A stretch of 26,491 nt of DNA from assembly GCA_009779595.1 (NCBI GenBank), contig WRDZ01000001.1, forward strand, positions 1 through 26,491, written 5' to 3'. Source of the stretch: Alphaproteobacteria bacterium. Its GTDB lineage: Bacteria > Pseudomonadota > Alphaproteobacteria > WRDZ01. Numbering within the stretch: the stretch's first letter is position 1; each line of letters opens with the position of its first letter. The notes beneath the pieces were generated by a model. The model ran no database searches. It saw nothing but the letters and a program-made list of their open reading frames with translations, and was not told where the DNA came from. Shown piece after piece: positions 5,997 to 13,528 of this stretch. The translations under genes were made by a program, and so were the position numbers.

Positions 5997-7295
5997 TCAC
6001 TGCCAAGGCACGAAATAGTTCACGATATAATCGGCTATGGACAAAAGGAACAGGCCCGCGCCCAGCAAAGCTACCTTTTTCCAGTCCAGCTTGCCAAGCA
6101 TGCTGGCTATGGCAAAGCCGATGAAGGCCAGCAGCGCCGCAGTGTAAACAACGCCTTTAAGCCCCTCGTAAAGCTCTTTTAGCCTTTCGGTGATTTCCGC
6201 GAACGCGGAACCGCTGCCGCCCGGACCACCGGGGCCACCAGGCCCGCCAGGTCCACCCGGACCGCCGGGGCCGCCGGGACCACCAGTTCCGGGAGCGCTG
6301 GTTTCGGTCTGCACCATGCGGCCGTCAGGAGTCCTAAAATACGTTTGCCCGTCCAAGCCCCTATACGACCCGTCCGGGTTTCGCGTATAGAACCCCGAGC
6401 TTGCGTCCGCAGGCGCCCACTGGCCGCCGGGCGTCTGCTGGACCAGATTCCCGTTGCTGTCACGGCCAAAGCCCGGGGCGCCCGGAATCTCCGTCACTCC
6501 CGGTCCACCGGGTCCACCCGGACCGCCGGGGCTTCCGATACCGCCCGGCTGGTTCTGGTTATTTCCGCCCCCCGGACCGCCGCCTCCGGGAGCGGTCGTC
6601 CCCGGTGAATCACCGCCTGCCGTGCCTCCGCGCGGGGGACGGCCGGGGGGAGATACGTCCTGATTCTGTATGGGCACGCCGTCAGGACCTACCGTGGTCC
6701 CGCGCGGCGGGCGACCGGGGGGAGACGCATCCTGATTCTGTATGGGCACGCCGTCAGGACCTACCGTGGTCCCGCGCGGCGGGCGACCGGGAGGAGACGC
6801 GTCCTGGTTCTGTCCGGGAAAGCCGCCCGGCTGTTGTCCTGCCGTGTCGCCCCGCGCCGGCCGGCCCGGAGGGACATTGCCGCCTTGGCCGCCTCTGATA
6901 TCGAAATTCAGGTTCACGTCAAAGTTTATGGGCGGCCCGCTGCCGGACCCGCCGCCGGTCCTTGCGGGCTGTTGTTCGGGCAGCACCATGACCCCGGAGT
7001 TATTCCAATATATCCTTCCGTCCTGGCCTGTGAACGACCCGTCCCGATTCTGCGTGAAAAACCCGGACGCGGGGGACGCGGGCTCCCACCGGGCGCTGTC
7101 CCTGTTCCAGTGGAAAACCACGTTCTGGTAAACGCCGTAGCTGGGGTGGTCGATGATGATGTTGAATTCGGACTGCCTTGCGGACCCGCCACGCGCGCCC
7201 GTGTCCAAGCCTTCGCTGCTGAAACCGTACTGCGCCACCGCCGCGCTTCCTGCCGAAACAAGCGCCAAAAACAATAACGCAACAAAATTACGCAT
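5997..7295 (-). CDS. Secreted collagen-like (Gly-Pro-Gly) repeat protein with two C-terminal membrane helices
   Basis: This is a 432-residue protein from the ATG at 7295, preceded by GGGGAA. Residues 1-22 are a signal peptide (NFVALLFLALVSAGSAAVA). A motif of about 38 residues occurs twice, at about 70-108 (WEPASPASGFFTQNRDGSF) and about 293-331 (WAPADASSGFYTRNPDGSY); each continues with a G-x-DG-x-x-Y segment. Between them are 24-residue units beginning QNQDASPPGRPPRGTT, two of them near-identical in DNA, and Gly-Pro-rich stretches. After the second motif comes an uninterrupted GGP repeat of collagen type. The tail (about 383-428) has two hydrophobic helices split by GKLDWKK, a layout that loosely recalls VirB2/TrbC-type pilins. 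A surface-exposed, inner-membrane-anchored protein is likely, with unknown function. The plus-strand open frames here are artefacts of the repeats. Confidence 0.8.
   Translation of the reverse strand: MRNFVALLFLALVSAGSAAVAQYGFSSEGLDTGARGGSARQSEFNIIIDHPSYGVYQNVVFHWNRDSARWEPASPASGFFTQNRDGSFTGQDGRIYWNNSGVMVLPEQQPARTGGGSGSGPPINFDVNLNFDIRGGQGGNVPPGRPARGDTAGQQPGGFPGQNQDASPPGRPPRGTTVGPDGVPIQNQDASPPGRPPRGTTVGPDGVPIQNQDVSPPGRPPRGGTAGGDSPGTTAPGGGGPGGGNNQNQPGGIGSPGGPGGPGGPGVTEIPGAPGFGRDSNGNLVQQTPGGQWAPADASSGFYTRNPDGSYRGLDGQTYFRTPDGRMVQTETSAPGTGGPGGPGGPGGPGGPGGPGGPGGSGSAFAEITERLKELYEGLKGVVYTAALLAFIGFAIASMLGKLDWKKVALLGAGLFLLSIADYIVNYFVPWQ
6213..6291 (-). repeat. Collagen-like Gly-Gly-Pro repeat tract
   Basis: These are 9-bp-type units encoding Gly-Gly-Pro about nine times in a row in the minus-strand gene. 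Codons vary at third positions (gga, ggg, ggc, ggt; cca, ccg), so the protein repeat has been kept while the DNA drifted. A shorter tract of the same kind lies at about 6500-6530. Confidence 0.85.
6658..6801 (-). repeat. Tandem 72-bp repeat (24 codons), two copies plus partial flanking units
   Basis: Copies at 6658-6729 and 6730-6801 share a first stretch of 62 identical bases, then differ by single bases. Seventy-two is a multiple of three, so gain or loss of a unit keeps the reading frame. Partial, more diverged units flank both sides. Each unit encodes QNQDASPPGRPPRGTT followed by VGPDGVPI. The near identity points to recent duplication or slippage. Confidence 0.9.
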
Positions 7296-7357
7296 AGCCG
7301 ATTCCCCGCAAGCATGCCTTAGCAAGTTCTTAACTCTTGCATACTAACATAACATAC

Positions 7358-7855
7358 ATGGACGCAGAGTACAAGTCAAAAGCTTTCAAAATCCTGCAGC
7401 AGCAGATTGCCGGCACGAACATAAACCCGGTGACGCTGCTGGCCACCGACTATCTTAACCACTTCAACGAGGTCATCATGATGATGTCCCTGGTCCCCGA
7501 CAGCCCGGAACTGCTGGTCGACTGCAAAAGATGGCGGCCCAAAAGCTATCAGCAGCACTTCCGCGATTCCACGTTCAAGAACAAAGACCTGGCAATCGCA
7601 GCATATAATGTGATACCCGAACGCTATCGCAGTTCGTTCGAGGCCGCGGCGGCAGGAATGGACGAGATAATCATACGCTCGCTTATGGCGCTGTCCAAAG
7701 CCATGGCGGCGAACAACGCCGAGGCGGCCAAGCGCATAGTCGACGAGTCGCACAAGGCGCTGATGCAGCTTGAAGGCATACTGAACGGGATAATCAACGG
7801 CAACGAAAAAAGCCTGGCCCAGGCGCAGTCCGAGGCGGACAAGAGTTTCACATAG
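7358..7855 (+). CDS. Conserved alpha-helical protein of unknown function
   Basis: This is a 165-residue protein from the ATG at 7358; the upstream in-frame TTG at 7337 lies in probable promoter sequence. It is helical throughout, without signal peptide or membrane segment. Notable stretches are NPVTLLATDYLNHFNEVIMM, DCKRWRPKSYQQHFRDSTF, LAIAAYNVIPERYRSSFEAA, and a C-terminal region of regular helices (SKAMAANNAEAAKRIVDES). The centre (TDYLNHFNE, WRPKSYQ-HF-DS, KDLAI-AY) recalls a widespread unnamed alphaproteobacterial family, from memory and unverified. No ribosome site precedes the ATG. A TAACAT box at 7345-7350 would give a leaderless transcript, but the -35 is poor. It is divergent from the collagen-like gene with only 62 bp between starts. 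Confidence 0.75.
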   Translation: MDAEYKSKAFKILQQQIAGTNINPVTLLATDYLNHFNEVIMMMSLVPDSPELLVDCKRWRPKSYQQHFRDSTFKNKDLAIAAYNVIPERYRSSFEAAAAGMDEIIIRSLMALSKAMAANNAEAAKRIVDESHKALMQLEGILNGIINGNEKSLAQAQSEADKSFT

Positions 7856-7881
7856 CGTAATACAAAAAAAACACATTGATG

Positions 7882-8002
7882 GCGCGTTACGTCTAGGCAA
7901 GCGCGCAATTAGCGAGCCGGAAGCGAGCGTGCGCGCGCCGCCCCCCGGACGGGCGTAACGCGCGCGTCCTGCGGACCGCTTGGCGGTGCCGCTGGCGCGG
8001 CA
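7882..8002 (+). repeat. Dispersed GC-rich palindromic repeat, copy 1
   Basis: This is the most diverged of three copies (others at about 19595-19710 and 24393-24506). It shares GCGAGC elements, a GCGCGCCGCC arm answered by an ACGCGCG arm, CGTCCTGCGGACCGCTTGGC, and a closing hairpin TGCCGC-TGGC-GCGGCA at 7987-8002. It fills the gap between two convergent genes (stops at 7855 and 8023). With 7856-7881, which holds only an A-run, it accounts for the whole spacer. Confidence 0.85.
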
Positions 8003-8022
8003 AAATTCAATATTAAAGGAAA

Positions 8023-8733
8023 TCAACCCCCGGCGTGGGTGAAGCTGGCCAGCTGCAGCAGCTTGCCGTCGCGCAATGACAGCTTGCGGTCCATGCGGTC
8101 GGCAAGCTCGGCGTTATGGGTGGCGATAAGCGCGGCAAGCCCGGTCTTCCTTACCACCTCAAGCAGCTGCTTGAACACCACGCCCGCGGTGTTTGGGTCA
8201 AGGTTGCCCGTGGGCTCGTCCGCCAGCAGAAGCTGAGGCCGGTTTATAAGCGCGCGGGCGATTGCGACACGCTGCTGTTCGCCGCCCGAGAGCTCGGCCG
8301 GGCGGTGGGCTATACGGTGGCCAAGCTCCAGCGTTTCCAGCAGGGACATGGCGCGCGCCTTGGCGTCGGCCGGATTCGTTCCTGCGATATACGCGGGCAG
8401 CAGCACGTTTTCCAGAGCCGAAAACTCGGGCAGCAGGTTGTGGTACTGGTACACGAATCCGATATTGTCGCGCCGCAAAGCCGTGCGTCCGGCGTCCGGC
8501 AGGCCCGCGCACGAAACGCCGCTTACCGCCACGCTGCCCGACGTCGGGGTTTCCAGCAGCCCGCATATGTGCAGCAGGGTGGACTTGCCCGCGCCGCTTG
8601 GGCCGATAAGGGCCACTATTTCGCCGGGCATTATCCTTAAATCCACACCTTTAAGGATTTCCAGGGACTGCTTGCCCTGCCGGTAGACGTGGCGCACGTC
8701 TTCAAGTTCAAGAACGCCGGACATACTAACCAT
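8023..8733 (-). CDS. lolD: Lipoprotein-releasing system ATP-binding protein LolD
   Basis: This is a 236-residue ABC ATPase. It has Walker A GPSGAGKST (near residue 45), Q-loop YQYHNLLPEFSALENV (the 'Y-Q-x-H-x-L-L-x-E-F' form typical of LolD), signature LSGGEQQRVAIARAL, Walker B LLLADEPTGNLD and H-loop ATHN. It powers extraction of outer-membrane lipoproteins from the inner membrane with the LolC/E subunits. The ATG at 8733 is chosen because GGAGG lies nine bases upstream; it overlaps the lolC stop by 8 bp. The second ATG at 8724 is possible but too far from that site. A longer frame to 8808 is only overlap into lolC. It is the last gene of the pair. Confidence 0.95.
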   Translation of the reverse strand: MVSMSGVLELEDVRHVYRQGKQSLEILKGVDLRIMPGEIVALIGPSGAGKSTLLHICGLLETPTSGSVAVSGVSCAGLPDAGRTALRRDNIGFVYQYHNLLPEFSALENVLLPAYIAGTNPADAKARAMSLLETLELGHRIAHRPAELSGGEQQRVAIARALINRPQLLLADEPTGNLDPNTAGVVFKQLLEVVRKTGLAALIATHNAELADRMDRKLSLRDGKLLQLASFTHAGG

Positions 8734-9973
8734 AGCGCAAAGCCTCCACAGGGTCCATGCGCGACGCTTTCCACGCCGGGTACAGCGTGGCGCTGAACGA
8801 CAGCGCAAGGGCCATTGCGGCCACGGCCGCGACCTCGGTCATGTCGACGCGGGAAGGCAGCTGGGACAGGAAATAAATCTCGGCGGCGAAAAGGTCGGTG
8901 CCGGTAAGGCCTTCCAGGAACCGGCGTATGCTTTCTATGTTAAGGCTTATCAGCAGGCCAAGCGTCACCCCAAGCAGGGTGCCGCCGACCCCGGTTATGG
9001 CGCCGTTAAGGAAGAATATCCGCATGACCGAGCCCTTGCTTGCCCCCATGGTGCGCAGCACGGCGATGTCGCGGCCTTTGGAGTTCACAAGCATTATCAG
9101 GCTTGAGATTATGTTGAACGAGGCGACAAGCACGATAAGGGTAAGCACCACGAACATGACGTTGCGCTCGACCTTTATGGCGTTGAAGAACGTCTGGTTC
9201 GAGTTCTGCCAGTTAAGCACCCGGGCGTCCTTGCCCGACGCGGCCATGATGCTTCTGACGGTCCTTTCGGCGGCCTCGACGCTCTCTCCCCTGTTAAGGA
9301 AGATTTCGAAATTGGACACGTCCTCGCCGTAATTGAAGAAGTCCTGCGCGTCCGCCAAAGGCATGAATATGAAGTTGCCGTCGTATTCGAACATGCCCAC
9401 GCTGAACGTGCCGACAATGGTGAACGCCTGCATCCTGGGCATCGTGCCGAAAGCCGTAACATTGCCGCGCGGTGATATCAGCGTCAGAGTGTCGCCGGTG
9501 GCCGCGCCAAGCTTTTCAGCCAGGCGGTACCCGACGATGATGCCGTCCGGCTCGCCTGAAATATCGCCCTGCATGCCGCTGGCGAACAAGGGCTGGCGGG
9601 CAAGCTGGGCAATGTCCACCCCGCGAATCACCGCTCCCTGGGTGGACCTGGCGCCCGAAACCATGACCTGTCCTTCGACAATGGGTATCACCTGGGCCAC
9701 GGACGGCAGCTTGGCTATCTGGTCGCGCACGTCGTGATATTCCGATATGCGGGCCCCGAATCCGTACACGCCAAGGTGGCCGTTGATGCCAAGTATGCGC
9801 TCCATCAGTTCGGCCCGAAAGCCGTTCATCACGGACATAACGATTATAAGGGCCATGACCCCGATGGCGATGCCAAGGAAAGAGAACAGGGTTATGACCG
9901 AAACCACCCCGTCCTTCTTTTTGGCCCGCAGGTATCTTGCGGCTACAACACATTCGAATCTTGAAAAAATCAT
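8726..9973 (-). CDS. lolC: Lipoprotein-releasing system permease, LolC/LolE family
   Basis: This is a 415-residue inner-membrane protein of normal family length. It has the typical N-terminus FECVVAARYLRAKKKDGVVS followed by a first membrane helix (LFSFLGIAIGVMALIIVMSV) and the NGFRAEL-M-I-G-NGH motif. A periplasmic domain of about 200 residues follows. Three C-terminal helices come after (FVVLTLIVLVASFNIISSLI with GRDIAVLRTMGASKGSVMRI, then ITGVGGTLLGVTLGLLISL and VAAVAAMALALSFSATLYPA), ending in PVEALRYG. Alphaproteobacteria often have one LolC/E-like permease that works as a homodimer with LolD. AAGGAC precedes the ATG. It has its own promoter at 10001-10029. Confidence 0.95.
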   Translation of the reverse strand: MIFSRFECVVAARYLRAKKKDGVVSVITLFSFLGIAIGVMALIIVMSVMNGFRAELMERILGINGHLGVYGFGARISEYHDVRDQIAKLPSVAQVIPIVEGQVMVSGARSTQGAVIRGVDIAQLARQPLFASGMQGDISGEPDGIIVGYRLAEKLGAATGDTLTLISPRGNVTAFGTMPRMQAFTIVGTFSVGMFEYDGNFIFMPLADAQDFFNYGEDVSNFEIFLNRGESVEAAERTVRSIMAASGKDARVLNWQNSNQTFFNAIKVERNVMFVVLTLIVLVASFNIISSLIMLVNSKGRDIAVLRTMGASKGSVMRIFFLNGAITGVGGTLLGVTLGLLISLNIESIRRFLEGLTGTDLFAAEIYFLSQLPSRVDMTEVAAVAAMALALSFSATLYPAWKASRMDPVEALRYG

Positions 9974-9982
9974 ATTTTGTCC

Positions 9983-10010
9983 TTGTCAACGATATAAAAA
10001 ACTATATAAC
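9983..10010 (+). promoter_or_regulatory. Sigma70 promoter of comEC
   Basis: TTGTCA (9983-9988) is followed by TATAAC (10005-10010) with a 16-bp spacer. Transcription would start near 10017, leaving about seven bases before the comEC ATG at 10024, so the mRNA is nearly leaderless. The -10 box overlaps that of the divergent lolC promoter. Confidence 0.6.
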
Positions 10011-10029
10011 TGAATAAAACGAAATGCAA
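10001..10029 (-). promoter_or_regulatory. Sigma70 promoter of lolC-lolD
   Basis: On the minus strand TTGCAT (10024-10029) is followed 17 bp later by TATAGT (10001-10006). The start should be near 9994, giving a 20-nt leader that contains AAGGAC. The -35 box lies over the start codon of comEC. Confidence 0.65.
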
Positions 10030-11790
10030 GACTTTAAAGCGGATAATTCGAATACCTTTGCGCTGCTTGCCTTTATAGGCGGGGCGGCAGCATTTTTCGC
10101 CATGCCAATCGACCCGCCGTTTTGGGCGCTGGCGGCCTTGGCGGCCGGAGTCTTTGCCGCATGGTACAAGCATCGGACGCTGGTCCCGATTTTGGCGGCG
10201 TTCTCCATAGGCTTCGTGATGGTGTGGGCAAGGGCCGGAGCCATCGACTTTCCAAGAATCCAAGAGCCAATAGAAAAAACATGGCTGGAAGGCAAGGTCC
10301 TGGAAGCGGTCCCGTTTGGCGCCATGACCATGCTGACGCTGGAGCCCACGTTCATAAGGGCGTACAGGGGCAAGGACGAACCTCTGCCCCGAAAACTTGT
10401 GATATGGGGGCGCGGCAACGGGTTCATACCCGGCCAGCACATAGCCATGTTCGCGCAGCTGAACCCGATAGGCCCGCCCGCTGTACCCGGGTATAACGAC
10501 AGGCGGGCTGCCGACTGGTTCCGCAGCATAGGCGGGCGCGGGCAGGCCTTGTCCAGGGCGCGCATAACCGACGGCAGCCAGGCCAGCTTCTGGGAGGGGC
10601 TGCGCAACAAAATCCGCCTTAGGATATTCGAGGTCCTGCCCAAGGAGCAGGCCGGCATAGTCACCGCCTTAAGCATAGGCTGGCAGGGGTTCATACCTCG
10701 CAGCGTGCGGCAGGATTACCGGAATTCCGGCATATCGCACGTGCTGTCCATATCCGGGCTGCACATGGTGCTGCTTGCGGGCACGGTATTTTTCCTGGTC
10801 CGCAAGCCGCTGAACATGTTCGGCCGCTTCGACGCCATGGACACGAAAAAGTACGCTGCCATGGCCGCGCTGGCCGCAATGACGGGCTATCTTATGATTT
10901 CCGGGATGTCCGTGCCCGCGGTGCGGTCGTTCATCATGGCGGCCATAGCCCTGCTTGCCATGATGATAAACCGGCGCACGGTATCCAAGCAGCTGCTGGC
11001 CCTGGCGGCCGTGCTGATAATAATATACGACCCGCCGTCCATGCTGTCGCCGGTGTTCCAGCTTTCGTTCACGGCGGTGCTTGCCCTGATAACCCTGTTC
11101 GAGCAGGTCGATTTCACGCGGTTCAACCGGTGGGCGGCCGTCGCGCTGACCGTGCTGGGGGTCAATGTCGCGGCGATGCTGGCGACCCTGCCGATAATAA
11201 TGTACCACTTCGGGCAGGTAAGCACGCTTGACGTGCTGGCGAACTTCGCGATATCGCCGCTGTTCGGGATATGGATAATGCCCATGGTTTTCCTGGGCCT
11301 TGCCACCATGCCGCTTGGATTCGATTTGCCGCTGAAGCTGGCCGGAGCGGGGACAAGCATAATGACGTGGGTTGCCGGCACTGCGGCATCCATGCCGTGG
11401 GCGGTGTTCCCGACTTCGGCTATGCCCGGATGGGGGCTGGTCCTTGCCATGGCGTCGGTCCTGATAATTTCGCTGGTAAGGGGCAGGATAAGGTTCATAG
11501 CCGTGGGAATATGGGTAATGGCCGTGCTTAGCCCCATGACCGTCAGCCTGCCCGACATATATGCGGTTCCGGGGCTTGCGGCGGCGCGGAACGCAGACGG
11601 GCTGTGCTTTTCGGACGCCCGCAAAAAGGTAAGCGTAAGAAGGGAATGGCTGAAACACGCCGGTTTTAACGGACACAAGTCGGTAAGATGCAAGGAAACA
11701 CTGGATATCGACGTTGACCAGCCCACCCTGATATGGCTTGACCCGCCGCGCATAAAAACCGACGAGTGCAAAAGGGTCTGGTGCGGGTAA
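10024..11790 (+). CDS. comEC: ComEC/Rec2-family DNA-uptake channel protein without a full C-terminal nuclease domain
   Basis: This is a 588-residue polytopic membrane protein. N-terminal helices (about 10-75) and a small soluble DUF4131-like region with WLEGKVLEAVPFGAMTMLTL precede the competence core, which begins near residue 200. The core includes EQAGIVTALSIGWQGFIP, GISHVLSISGLHMVLLAGTV (the conserved S-G-L-H motif), then many hydrophobic helices with PAVRSFIMAAIALLA and SPVFQLSFTAVLALI. ComEC carries single-stranded DNA across the inner membrane in natural transformation. The usual C-terminal metallo-beta-lactamase-like domain is reduced to about 70 residues (after LPDIYAVPGLAAARNADGLC) with no H-x-H-x-D-H motif, as I recall for some alphaproteobacterial relatives. 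It faces the kinase-like gene tail to tail with a two-base gap. Confidence 0.9.
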   Translation: MQDFKADNSNTFALLAFIGGAAAFFAMPIDPPFWALAALAAGVFAAWYKHRTLVPILAAFSIGFVMVWARAGAIDFPRIQEPIEKTWLEGKVLEAVPFGAMTMLTLEPTFIRAYRGKDEPLPRKLVIWGRGNGFIPGQHIAMFAQLNPIGPPAVPGYNDRRAADWFRSIGGRGQALSRARITDGSQASFWEGLRNKIRLRIFEVLPKEQAGIVTALSIGWQGFIPRSVRQDYRNSGISHVLSISGLHMVLLAGTVFFLVRKPLNMFGRFDAMDTKKYAAMAALAAMTGYLMISGMSVPAVRSFIMAAIALLAMMINRRTVSKQLLALAAVLIIIYDPPSMLSPVFQLSFTAVLALITLFEQVDFTRFNRWAAVALTVLGVNVAAMLATLPIIMYHFGQVSTLDVLANFAISPLFGIWIMPMVFLGLATMPLGFDLPLKLAGAGTSIMTWVAGTAASMPWAVFPTSAMPGWGLVLAMASVLIISLVRGRIRFIAVGIWVMAVLSPMTVSLPDIYAVPGLAAARNADGLCFSDARKKVSVRREWLKHAGFNGHKSVRCKETLDIDVDQPTLIWLDPPRIKTDECKRVWCG

Positions 11791-11792
11791 GG

Positions 11793-12332
11793 CTATCTTG
11801 GGACGAGCCGGATTCCATGTCCGGACAAGGCATTGTCCAGAAATTGTCCGGGCGCCAAAGTTATCCTTTCATACTCTTTTGCCGTTTCGAACAAATCCGA
11901 AAGCCGCTGCCATTCCGCGCGGCGGCGTTCTATGAACTCCTCGTTGTTGCCCCGGTTTTTGAACCGCATGGCATATTCCTGAAAATTATCCTTGGACGGA
12001 GCGGCCAATATAACACGCACGTCATGCCCTTTGGCCTTGAACCGGGCGCTGTCCACAGCGTCGAAAACGTGCTCTATGAACGGGGACACAACTATGCTTT
12101 TTCCAACCGCAAGCTGGTGCAGCACAGCGTCAATCCAGTTGCCGGGATAGTCGGGGTTTTCAGCGCGCAGAGCCGTATTCCCCTTCCTTTGTTCAAGCGG
12201 CAGGTGCGCGATGGATTTGTCATAGACGAACTTGAAATCCTGGAAGTCCATATCCAGGACATTCAAGTATCTTTTTTCGGCCTCGGTCTTGCCGCTGCCC
12301 ATATATGCCAGAATCAGGACTTTGTCTTTCAT
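11793..12332 (-). CDS. P-loop NTPase, small-molecule kinase-like
   Basis: This is a 179-residue protein with a Walker A-type loop at its N-terminus (ILAYMGSGKT, close to A-x-x-G-x-G-K-T). DMDFQDFKFVYD follows where nucleotide kinases carry a D-x-D. GKSIVVSPFIEHVFDAV and DVRVILAAPSKDNFQEYAMR suggest the lid and base regions of an adenylate- or dNMP-kinase-like fold. The last part, EEFIERRRAEWQRLSDLFET, is helical. Phage and bacterial proteins of this outline are often annotated only as ATP-binding proteins. It starts four bases after the rnd stop with AAAGGA eight bases before its ATG, so it is co-transcribed with rnd. The substrate is unknown. Confidence 0.8.
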   Translation of the reverse strand: MKDKVLILAYMGSGKTEAEKRYLNVLDMDFQDFKFVYDKSIAHLPLEQRKGNTALRAENPDYPGNWIDAVLHQLAVGKSIVVSPFIEHVFDAVDSARFKAKGHDVRVILAAPSKDNFQEYAMRFKNRGNNEEFIERRRAEWQRLSDLFETAKEYERITLAPGQFLDNALSGHGIRLVPR

Positions 12333-12336
12333 AAGA

Positions 12337-13479
12337 TTATTCCTTTGCCTGCTCTTTCCTGACCACTATCCTGCGGCCGTCGGGGTCATAGGCGAACGCC
12401 AGCTCGCCGCGCTTTAGGGCCAGGGCGTCGTCGCCGAAAATCTGGCGCCTCCACCCGCCAAGAGCCGGAATATCTGCGTTGTCGTCGGCTGCCAAGGCGT
12501 GCAGGTCGTCGCTTGAGGCGATGACCTTTGCCGCGACCTTCCCATCGTGGGCCTTGATATGCAGAAGGACCGTCAAAAGCTGGATTATCGGGCGCAGCCT
12601 GCCGCTTTGGGCCGAGTCGTCGCGGACCGCCGGCTTGGCTGCGGGCGGGGCTGCTGCGATGACGTCCAGGACCTCTTGCCGCATCTTGGACGGCACGCCC
12701 ACGCGCACGCCCTCCAGCGCCTGGATATCCCCCGGCAAAACGCTGGCCAGGGCGACAATGTGCTCGTCCGTCAGGATGTGGCGGCGCGGCCTGTCAAGCT
12801 GCATGGCCTTGCTTTCGCGCCATTTGACCAGGGCGTCCAGCGCTCCGGCGGTCCTGGCGCTTGCGCGGGTGGGCATCATCTTGTGGCAGATGCGCTGGTA
12901 GTCCACGGCATAGTGCTGCCGCGTGAAAGCGTGCCGCGTTTCCTCTTGGGCCCAATCGGTGCGCCCGGCGTCCTCCAGCCGCTGTTTAAGCTTTGCGTAC
13001 ACGTCGCGCAGGTACGTCACGTCGGACAGGGCGTACTGCACCTGCTCGTCGGTCAGGGGGCGCTTGGACCAGTCCGTGAACCTCTGGCCCTTGTCCAGCG
13101 TGACCTTGCACAGCGACGACACCAGCGACTGATAGCTGGCGGCCTCGCCGAAACCCAGCATCTGCGCCGCTATCTGGGTGTCGAATATGGGCGAGGGGAT
13201 AATGTCATACAGGTGCAGGAAGATTTCCACGTCCTGCCCGCCCGAGTGCAGGACCTTGGTCACCGCCGGGTTTTCCAGCAGCTTGACGAACGGGGCCATG
13301 TCCAGCCCGGCCTTGGGGTCTATGCACGCCTGCCCGTCCGGCCAGCCTATCTGTATCAGGCACAGAACCGGCCAATAGGTTTTCTCGCGTATGAATTCGG
13401 TGTCGATTGTCATAAAGTCGCATCGCGCCAACTTTATGCACAAATTTTCTAGCTCTTTTTGCTCGTTTATTATTGTCAT
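12337..13479 (-). CDS. rnd: Ribonuclease D
   Basis: This is a 380-residue 3'-5' exoribonuclease of the DEDDy group, which trims tRNA precursors and other small RNAs. Exo I is MTIDTEFIREKTYWPVLCLI (D-x-E near residue 26). Exo II is VLHSGGQDVEIFLHL with the conserved Asp. Exo III is VQYALSDVTYLRDVY with Y-x-x-x-D. The C-terminal half contains HRDC-type helices (about 210-290; LDALVKWRESKAM with PRRHILTDEHIVALA). No ribosome site precedes the ATG. A TATACT box at 13493-13498 would start transcription about seven bases upstream, so it is nearly leaderless. It is divergent from aspS across a 49-bp gap, and the downstream kinase-like gene shares its transcript. Confidence 0.96.
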   Translation of the reverse strand: MTIINEQKELENLCIKLARCDFMTIDTEFIREKTYWPVLCLIQIGWPDGQACIDPKAGLDMAPFVKLLENPAVTKVLHSGGQDVEIFLHLYDIIPSPIFDTQIAAQMLGFGEAASYQSLVSSLCKVTLDKGQRFTDWSKRPLTDEQVQYALSDVTYLRDVYAKLKQRLEDAGRTDWAQEETRHAFTRQHYAVDYQRICHKMMPTRASARTAGALDALVKWRESKAMQLDRPRRHILTDEHIVALASVLPGDIQALEGVRVGVPSKMRQEVLDVIAAAPPAAKPAVRDDSAQSGRLRPIIQLLTVLLHIKAHDGKVAAKVIASSDDLHALAADDNADIPALGGWRRQIFGDDALALKRGELAFAYDPDGRRIVVRKEQAKE

Positions 13480-13500
13480 AACGGTTTATTGTAGTATAAT
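13473..13500 (+). promoter_or_regulatory. Sigma70 promoter of aspS, overlapping a divergent rnd promoter
   Basis: TTGTCA (13473-13478) and TATAAT (13495-13500) are 16 bp apart. The -35 covers the rnd start codon. On the other strand TATACT (13493-13498) is a good -10 for rnd, although its -35 is weak. The two -10 boxes share four bases, so the promoters should exclude one another. Confidence 0.7.
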
Positions 13501-13528
13501 CACAGGATAAAATAAAGGAGAAAAAATC

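Noticed and set aside
6658..6801. CRISPR-like spaced repeats
   Set aside because: The two units are directly adjacent without unique spacers, lie inside a coding frame, and no cas genes are present.
6190..7131. Long open frames on the plus strand rich in Pro, Arg and Gly
   Set aside because: They are antisense to the collagen-like gene, which has a signal peptide, ribosome site and coherent domains; repetitive GC-rich DNA leaves all frames open.
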